This document shows positions 57,133 through 64,000 of a DNA stretch of 64,000 bases, in pieces. Both the position numbers and the translations under genes were made by a program. The stretch covers positions 4,160,501 through 4,224,500 of the forward strand of contig CM065879.1 in NCBI GenBank assembly GCA_033439255.1, read 5' to 3'. The notes under the pieces are model-generated. The model was not told where the DNA came from and ran no database searches. It was given only the letters and a program-made list of their open reading frames with translations. Each line of letters opens with the position of its first letter. Position 1 is the stretch's first letter. This stretch comes from Hericium rajendrae. Taxonomy: Eukaryota; Basidiomycota; Agaricomycetes; Russulales; Hericiaceae.

Positions 57133-58227
57133 TGGGTTATCGCAGGTTAAAGGCGAGAATACGCGGAGGTATGGTGCGGTTTATTTCGTGGTTGGGCAGG
57201 GATGGGCATAAAGGAGGAGCGAGCGAGCGATATATGAGGGCCAGTGAGGACAATGAAGCGAGACGCCATTGTGCAAGTAGGCGTCGGGCTCTTGCCGGGC
57301 CGCTCCATATTCGCTTACTTCCGGGCTCAAAGCGGCCGGGCAACCTTACCTTTCGGAGCCGCTTTAGGTTTTACCCCGGCCCGCAATTTCCAGATGCGCT
57401 CGAGAATAGAGGGCAAGCGCGAGAGCAAGACACATCTGAACGGGACAACAATCGGAGCTTGTCATGCGACATGAGAATGCTGATACGGCTCATCTGTTTC
57501 CCATCCGTAAATCTCAGTGGAGCTGCACATGCAGCTGCAATCTATCAGAATATTCTGCCCGGGAGAGTGATCGTGGAATGGGGGAGGTGCGCCAAGGAGG
57601 ACAATGAGAGGATGCAGTATGTCCCGAATTGGAAATAATGACTAAGCGAAATTGGAATGCCGCGGCCATGAAGTTGCCTCCGTTGCCTCCGTTGCCGCCG
57701 TTGCGCACGATCCAAGCACCGTCTGCTATAACTCTCGTCGTCGCCACCATCTCCTGACTTCCCTGTCAAAGCTCATAGAGCGTTGATCTGAACCACGAGG
57801 CTCATATCACTGGTACTTACCTCACTGTCTCAGACCCTCACAATAACAGAATATCCAGTGGAGATTATGAGACACCAGTCGACTCGACGACCTTCCCAAG
57901 ATCTTCCACCCTGGGCTGCAGATGTTTCTACAGAGAAAAAAACGTGCAATATGGGGTGCAAAGCGTGCTCCGGTCAGGAAGATAACTAACACGCTAATAT
58001 GTGATTTGTCTTGAATTTGCCGGTCCGCCATTGTTCATAAGCGCCGGCCCGGACCCTCGCCATTGTTCCTACCTTTATAACCTTTACTGCCGCAAGGCTT
58101 GGTCCAGCATATCGTTCGCTTTCTTGCACCTGCACACACGTACTCGCACCTTCGCCTTCAAAACCACCCACCCAAACCACTCACACTCTCACCACATCCC
58201 CACATCCTATACACATTTTTAGTCGCA
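57133..58227. other. Divergent promoter region between two CVVA pheromone genes
   Basis: No gene is supported, although a 218-codon plus frame crosses part of it without family resemblance. HMG-type sites: ACAATGA 57250, CCATTGT 57266, ACAATGA 57601, CCATTGT 58028 and 58060. A short GTTGCCTCC/GTTGCCGCC repeat lies near 57676. Confidence 0.45.
58028..58066. promoter_or_regulatory. Two CCATTGTTC sites upstream of the 58228 pheromone gene
   Basis: CCATTGTTCA (58028) and CCATTGTTCC (58060) lie 160-200 bp before the ATG, each preceded by CG. CTTTATAACC at 58073-58082 is a TATA-like element between them and the start. Confidence 0.55.
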
Positions 58228-58377
58228 ATGGACACCTTCGAAACCTTCGACCTCTTTTCTTCTGTCCCTCTCGAGGGCGCGACATCCTCATCCTCATCAT
58301 CCACGGAGCACGGCGACGTCCCTCTTGACGAGGACCACAAGTACGAAGGCTTCGCGGGCTACTGCGTCGTCGCATGA
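58228..58377 (+). CDS. Pheromone precursor, CVVA class (rightmost)
   Basis: A 49-residue precursor beginning MDTFETFDLF and ending GFAGYCVVA. The CaaX box CVVA predicts farnesylation of Cys46. A charged DEDHKYE block 6-11 residues before the Cys contains the likely processing point, so the mature peptide may be as short as KYEGFAGYC. Precursor middle is Ser-rich (six consecutive Ser) and acidic. It is the last pheromone gene on the right; beyond it lies the second cysteine-rich gene. Confidence 0.9.
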   Translation: MDTFETFDLFSSVPLEGATSSSSSSTEHGDVPLDEDHKYEGFAGYCVVA

Positions 58378-59079
58378 GCGGCGCTCGTAGCCCTGTATTT
58401 GTATCTTTATTGCGATTATCGCAGTACGTCTCTCGTTACCTTCCTTTCTTCAGTGTCTTATCCTCATCCCGTGTCTACAGTCATTATTCGCTTCGGATCC
58501 ATCCAGTGTATCGATAACGGCTTCGTTATGTACCCCGTTCCATCGTTCCGTCTCAGCGTCCTGGCCTATTTATTCCTCTTCGGAGGGTAGACGGTCATTG
58601 ACCCCTCAGTCACTCATTATTCTCTATCTTCGTTCTGTATTACAGTACTCAACTCGCTCCTTGCTTCGTTTCTTTCTCTGGTAGTGGTTATGTATGGGCT
58701 GCATCTCTGTTGTAATCACTCAATTGTATCAGTTCCGACTTGCGTTCGCGTTATATACCCGCCTTGCTGAGCTTGGCTCTGCTTTTTCTTTATACTACTA
58801 TGTGCAGCTGGAGGTCTATGCGCGAAGAAGGTGAAGCGATTGAGCTGGTCGCAAGGGAGCTTCGCGCGCCTGGTACTCCGATGCCCCCGAGACGTGCTCT
58901 GTTGTGTGCGAGGCATTCCGTCACCTGTGATCGCATACTCCTCGAGTTCCAGCTAAGCGTAGTCGGGAGCCTCGTCATTCTTATACCCAAGTCGACACCG
59001 ACTACGCATCACTGCAAGGCTTTACTCGATGAAAAGAGCTGAATATAGATTACTTGGAACCAGTGCTAACGATACAATA
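58378..59079. other. Intergenic, nothing recognised
   Basis: The 3' flanks of the pheromone gene and the converging cysteine-rich gene. No gene is supported. Confidence 0.45.
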
Positions 59080-59863
59080 CTAATGTACAAAGCCCACGAC
59101 GAGCAAAGCAAACACAGACAGGGCTACAAACGGCATGAAGGGCCTGTAGGAGTCGTACAGCGGCGGCAGCGTCTGAGCCGAGATGACCGTGGGCAGGCCG
59201 TACCAGCACTGCTCAGCAGAAACGTCAGAACCGGACGGGTTCTGAACGACAATGTCCTGGGCGGCGAGCGACGAAATTTCCGAAGTAGGTGGGAGGTTGC
59301 CACATGCGACGGCGTAGGCTGGTGATAGCAGGCAGCCATGGTCAGTGATGTTGGGGGGAGGGCAAGAGATTGTGAACTCACCACTGAGACGAGTGGGAAT
59401 GACCTGCAGAGCCATGACTCCGTTCGCCTGGTGCAAAGAGAGCTGGCATTTCAAGCACTCGTTGAGAGCCAGAGGGGGCGCGAGCTCGCAGATACAGGCT
59501 GCGCTCAGACCCGAGCAGACCTGCGAGGGCAAAGCCAAAGTCAGTCCAAGCTCGGCCGGATTCAGAGCAACAGCACAAACCTCAATGGATCGCTGAATGG
59601 TCTTGCAGACGCTCATGCACTGTATCATGTATGAGTCACAGGTATGAGACATGATACTGCGAGAGACCTACTTCATTTACGACGGCAAGACCGTCTGTAG
59701 CGCCGCAGGTCTCGAGCTGGACGACGGGCAAAGCGGCGGGAGTCGCGCTCACGAGGCTAATGACTGATAGCAGTCAGTAAGAAGACATCATAGCAAACGA
59801 GAAGTATAAAAACACACTACAGGAGATGGCGTAGAAAGCGATGAGTGATACAGGGAACATCAT
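59080..59863 (-). CDS. Secreted cysteine-rich protein with C-terminal membrane anchor (CysB)
   Basis: At least five exons. The N-terminus MMFPVSLIAFYAISC is a signal peptide. The core reads LETCGATDGLAVVNE, CMSVCKTIQRSIE, VCSGLSAACICELAPPLALN, ECLKCQLSLHQANG, with introns between them. The C-terminus YRPFMPFVALSVFALLVVGF is a transmembrane or GPI-anchor signal. Cysteine order (C-x3-C, C-x5-C-x-C, C-x2-C) and anchor match CysA at 49406-50195. The gene lies just outside the last pheromone gene. Function is unknown. Confidence 0.72.
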
Positions 59864-60283
59864 GGTCGTGAAATGAGCGAGAGGCCGGGTCCAGCGAGGT
59901 TATATGTAGGTTCGAAGGTGTCGATAAAATGTCCAAGAGAGTCTGGCAGTCAATGCGCTGGTAAGATGTTGGGTGCAGTCGAGCAAGCTTGTCCAGCACA
60001 AGCCGGGAGGCCCGCCTTATAGCAACAGCTGGCGCTTAAGAACAATAGGATTCGGCTGCGAACCGCTTACGGCCGAGCATACAGCATGGCAAAGCTCACT
60101 TACCGGTATCCTTGGAAAACTTGGGCTTTGATCAAGCATGCCATACAGGGACTGCTTGGATAAGTCTGAGCAAGGATCCTACTTACCGTCATGAACGTGA
60201 TGGAGCAAGCTCAAGCTCAACGCGACGGCTCGAGCGCTACTGTCTCCGGATTGGCGGTCCGGTGATCCCGGCCAGCGGCTGGT
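59864..60283. other. Upstream region of CysB
   Basis: No gene is seen. A GCGGTCCGGTGATCCCGGCC tract sits next to the LINE tail. Confidence 0.4.
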
Positions 60284-61220
60284 CTTTTTTTATTTTATTT
60301 TATTTTATTCAAGGATTTATATAGCGCCGGCGAAGGCCAGTGGCGCGGAGTACATACAGTACAAAAGATAACAATGAGTGAGGCAGATGCGTAGGTAGAC
60401 GATCAGCGTAATCGAGAGTTCAATGAAGAACCACAATGGAACAACGTAGCCATGCCAGGGTAGGTCGTGGATGGTGTGAGATGATAGCGAACTAGTCGTA
60501 AATCAATGGAAGCTAAATAATGGTAGCTGGTGCGTCGGAAAACGTAAAAGCAGAGTCATTGCCCGTTAAGTAAGAAAGAAGGAAAAAGTGCTCCGGGCTC
60601 GGACGAGTTGATGAGGAACTCCAAGAAGTCGTTGCGTGGTCGGGCATAGTGTGTGCAGCTTTTGAGAATGTGACGGCGGGACTGGATGTGGGGGCACCAG
60701 TTGCACTCTGCATTTTCGAGGGGGAAGAATCGTGACCGGAATTCACCAGTGGGCGCGTGATTAAGAATGGCACGAGCCATGCGTGCGGCAAGAACAGAGG
60801 AGTCACCGAAGGCTTTAATGAATGGGCCTCCATTGATATGAGAGACTCGGCGAAGGCGTGCATTGGGGATGAACTGGTGTCCGATGTGGGAACGGAGATG
60901 CGCTAAGTGCTGCCATTCTTTGGTGACATTACGCGTGATGCGCTGGCGAGCATAGGCGTGAGAGATGTAGGGGGTAATAGGGAGGGAAGAAGCTGCTGCG
61001 TTCGCATCCTGATCAACGAGTTCATTGTTCTCGATATCAACATGACCGGGACACCAATGAAGGTGAATAGAGCGCTCGGGGTGGCCGAGGAGCCAAGTGC
61101 GGGCAACACGACAGGCCATGACAGACAGCATCTGAGATGCGTGATTACGGGTGTCGAAGAGCGTATGAAGCGTGGCTTCATTGTCGTGAGTATGCAGAAG
61201 CAGAAGTCTAGGAGTTGTCG
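60284..61220 (-). mobile_element. 5'-truncated LINE (non-LTR retrotransposon) fragment
   Basis: The minus strand has the last part of a LINE polyprotein (about 61215-60556): RNase H end HLHWCPGHVDIENNELVDQD, then a zinc-finger-like C-terminal motif CNWCPHIQSRRHILKSCTHY. About 270 bp of 3' UTR follow, then an A-rich tail of AAAAT repeats (plus strand 60284-60310). Reverse transcriptase and upstream parts are absent, the usual result of incomplete reverse transcription. The fragment is open but cannot be functional alone. Confidence 0.85.
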
Positions 61221-61296
61221 CTTTTAATTTTCTGTTCTTGTTTTGCTTTCAATGCCTGCATGAAGTCATCTTTGACAACAGATACGCCGTTGTCAG

Positions 61297-63011
61297 CTAC
61301 AGCACACCAAATAAAAGGCATCCATACCCGGCATTGAATCCAGTGAGGACGAACCCCAGAGTCAGCCCACGTTGCTGCGCGGAGCTCTGCTTGTATCTCG
61401 GGAAGACAGTCAGCATGAGGTCCGATAACGAATCCGAGACCGATGTGGGGACTGAGACACCCTCGAAAACTAGTAGCAATGACTTAGGGGGAGGTCCACT
61501 ATGTTGGCATATTGTGCCCGCTGTGCCGAGCCTCGAGTCTACTTCCTCGCGCGACTGTTGGATCTCGGAAAGCGATGTCGGCAGCCGAATGTTAAGACTG
61601 ATCACTTCAATGGAAGGACACCACTTTCCAAGTGCATGCAGCACCAGAATCGTGAGTGCTGACGAGCGGCCCTCAATGGTCTGCATGGGTGCGATGCGCG
61701 TGAGCAACGCGTGTGGCCAGGCCTGTGCCGCTTCTTCCAGGAGCCCGTCATCCATCACGAGGGAACAAGGTTCCAGGTGAAGTAACGTTAAGTTGACGCA
61801 TGAAAATAGGAGCGAAAGTGCGCTGGATGGCGAGGCGGGAGACTCGTTCCCGTGGTCGTGGCCGGTAGCGATGCTCGACCGGTCGTCAGATGACCGTTGG
61901 ACAGAGATATGCTTCAATGCAGCCGCAGAAGTGCATTTGACGAGCTCCGTAAAAAGAGTTCCTAGTGTCGCATTGGGCAGACAGCCAGTGTATTCGATCA
62001 GGAAACGCCCGATGGCCAGTTTGTCATCTCCATCACTTCGGAGAGCCTGAAAGAACTTCACGCAGTCCGTTGCTGGAGTGTGAAGTATGTATAGGCTGCG
62101 GAGCTTTGGCAGAATTAAAACGCCATCAATGCTAGATGCTTGTAAAGCGCGCAGTTGAAGTGTGTGGAGATTGACCATACCGGAGAGATGGCGCAGCGCG
62201 CGTGTCGATAGGGAAAATGATGTCCCAAGGACTTCCAAAGATGGGATGGAGAGTATGAATTGCGAAGCCTGATCAATGCAGGACTGGAGCTCCGTGCCAG
62301 GTGGACGGCTCCAGATGCTCAGCATATGCAAACAAGGAGAGCCAGCGCTCAAGGACGATGCGGCCGGATGGATGGAATCCACCACATCCTGTGGTAGATC
62401 AACTGGAAGAACCCGGAGTTTTTCGAGATTGGGCCCCGCAAAGAAAGGAAGGAAACGATGCGAGGGATAGTTAGGGTTGAAGCCGCGCCACTCCAGAATT
62501 CGTAGCGCCGGGAATGGGACGCGCGGAGAAGGTATGGCCTGGAAGAAGGCAGTGTGGACGGCCTCGCTGAGGAATCCATGAGCAAAGTCGATATGCTTGA
62601 TGCGGGACGCATAATATTCAAATCTGCGGAGACGTGTCACTTCGACTTCGGGTTCTGTCTATACGCAAATGCTACGTCAGAGATAGCTGCACAATAATGC
62701 AACACAGTTATGAGCATTATACATACTGATGAAGAGGTCATAATCCCTGTGTTAGATGACAACGCCTGTTCTCTCGTCATCCCCAGCAGTATCTGTGCGA
62801 GCAGAGATAAAGAATGCAGACAATGCCAGATCTCGTCCAGACAGGGCTCCAGGAAATATTTTGACGCAAGCGCCATAGACAGCACATTCCGCAATTCTGG
62901 CTTCGGACATTTCTCGTGTCCTTCGTACGGGTCAATAAGACGCAGCGTGCGCCTTGACAGCATTGACACAACGACCGCGACTATGTCGGGATTCTGAAGA
63001 CACTTATGCAT
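61297..63011 (-). CDS. F-box/LRR-type protein
   Basis: Two exons. Exon 1 begins MHKCLQNPDIVAVVVSMLS and continues VLSMALASKYFLEPCLDEIW, an F-box-like fold of the basidiomycete type. A 59-nt-class intron near 62730-62660 joins TGIMTSSS to EVEVTRLRRFEYYASRIKHI, the conserved post-F-box segment. Exon 2 runs to 61297 with leucine-rich repeats (LRILEWRGFNPNYP, IPSLEVLGTSFSLSTRALRH, CVNLTLLHLEPCSLVMDDGL). The total is about 550 residues. It should act as a substrate receptor of an SCF ubiquitin ligase, target unknown. Unlike the copy at 18493-20067, no frameshift is seen. Confidence 0.8.
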
Positions 63012-63793
63012 GTTGACGTCAGCAGATGCAATTTCCTCTCGTGTACCTGTTGATCCCTGCTGATTACAACACATAGTTGCCAGTGAATCCACCGTTCGAT
63101 ATTGCGCACCTCAATAGTGAAGAGTCGCTTGGTGTGAACCACGCCGCCCGTGGGATCGGTGACCTACTAGGCTAAGGCCGAACGACCTCGAAGCCAACGC
63201 TTGTCTCGTGTTCGTGTTCGCCATTTATTATGGCTGCTCACCTGGAAATGACTCAAGTTGAGTTGACGACTTGGGGAGCAACACGCAAGTACCCAGCAGG
63301 ACAGCAACCATGAGCTCAAGAATTCCTCCAAGACGACTCGGATGATCGCTAGACCGCCGCGGCAACTACCGGGCAAAACGGTCATAGCAAGGGGACAGCG
63401 CCGGAGGCGGAGGGAAAAAATCGGGCAGGGCTCGGGGAGGGGTGGCAAGGGAGGTGCGCGGGGCCGACGCAGGAGGGTGGCAAGGGTCGGTCCACCGCAG
63501 GTCCACCGCGAGGCAGGGCTTCTGCCGGCAAACCTCCATCACGAACCGCTCGCTCGAGCTGGTGGAGGCGCCCAAGCCAAGCGTCAGGATCTCGCCAGTG
63601 ATCGTGCCCAAGGACGCGGTGCAGGGAGCCCGGGATCTCGAGTAAGTAGCAAGTAGTTAGGACGTTCTTGTACGCTCTGCAGGCGCGATCAGCTTGGTGC
63701 TGTGGCGCGCTCGCGCGTTCGCCGAGTGTTATCGACGGAGGCAACAAATGCTAGGGGCCAAGTGCATCTTGCCACTGACCCTCCACATCCACC
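63012..63793. other. Intergenic, nothing recognised
   Basis: A GC-rich stretch with overlapping low-complexity Gly/Arg frames on both strands; no gene is supported. Confidence 0.45.
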
Positions 63794-64000
63794 ATGTCCG
63801 ACATCACTCTCATTGCCGAGCCGTCGCCCTTCATGCGAGTTAACGAGCCCGCGACAGTTCGGGACCGTTACGATGGCCTCGAGAACTACTTCCCCATCTA
63901 CAAACTACCTGGCAGGCACTTCAAGCCAGATGCAGGATCCTTCTACGACAGGATGCTTCATCCCGGCTCGAGGGTCTACTGTGATGACAACGGACCATCA
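63794..64000 (+). CDS. Start of an unidentified protein (cut by window end)
   Basis: The frame begins MSDITLIAEPSPFMRVNEPA and stays open for 69 codons to the last base. Codon use and a clean ATG after a pyrimidine-rich leader support a real gene. I do not recognise the family. Confidence 0.5.
   Translation, partial: MSDITLIAEPSPFMRVNEPATVRDRYDGLENYFPIYKLPGRHFKPDAGSFYDRMLHPGSRVYCDDNGPS

Noticed and set aside
57460-57480. Seventh pheromone gene suggested by TCATGCGAC on the plus strand
   Set aside because: The minus-strand end reads S-H-V-A with no Cys at the CaaX position and no precursor upstream.
56556-57638. 139- and 218-codon frames around the 56980 pheromone gene
   Set aside because: They have no family resemblance and overlap the well-supported precursor and its promoter sites.

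Overview
The window is nuclear DNA from a basidiomycete fungus, most likely an agaricomycete of the mushroom or polypore type. The evidence is short (about 50-85 nt) GT-AG introns throughout the host genes, STE3-type pheromone receptors with several CaaX-ended pheromone precursors, F-box/LRR proteins of the Agaricomycete expansion, a DUF6534-type membrane protein and Ngaro-type retroelements. The species cannot be fixed from the sequence.

Layout. 1-6672: no convincing protein gene; a strongly diverged array of modules with intron-like segments plus a recurring motif. 6673-12263: a 5.6 kb foldback element whose arms are long tandem arrays (144-bp unit outside, about 155-bp unit inside) around an AT-rich centre. 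12678-18030: a structurally complete Ngaro-like tyrosine-recombinase retrotransposon with split direct repeats. 18.5-27.7 kb: host genes (a frameshifted F-box/LRR gene, a CNOT11-like CCR4-NOT subunit, a vacuolar GH38 alpha-mannosidase). 28089-33795: a Ty1/copia element with an intact 1631-residue polyprotein but a truncated 5' LTR.

35.0-59.9 kb is the main locus: a pheromone/receptor (MAT-B-type) mating region. I find three STE3-like receptors (R1 minus, R2 minus, R3 plus) and six pheromone precursor genes, four of which are short enough, or in a frame, to be missed easily. Between and beside them are a DUF6534 seven-helix protein, a GMC oxidoreductase, an RG-rich protein and two paralogous cysteine-rich membrane-anchored proteins. 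Copies of ACAATGG, an HMG-box-type site, cluster upstream of most receptor and pheromone genes. By family knowledge the farnesylated pheromones are secreted and activate receptors of a compatible partner, which signal through G protein and MAPK to HMG-box regulators; the upstream motif fits that loop.

60.3-64.0 kb: a 5'-truncated LINE fragment, a second F-box/LRR gene and the start of an unidentified gene that leaves the window. Exon boundaries were read by eye from splice consensus and family similarity and have not been tested against transcripts.
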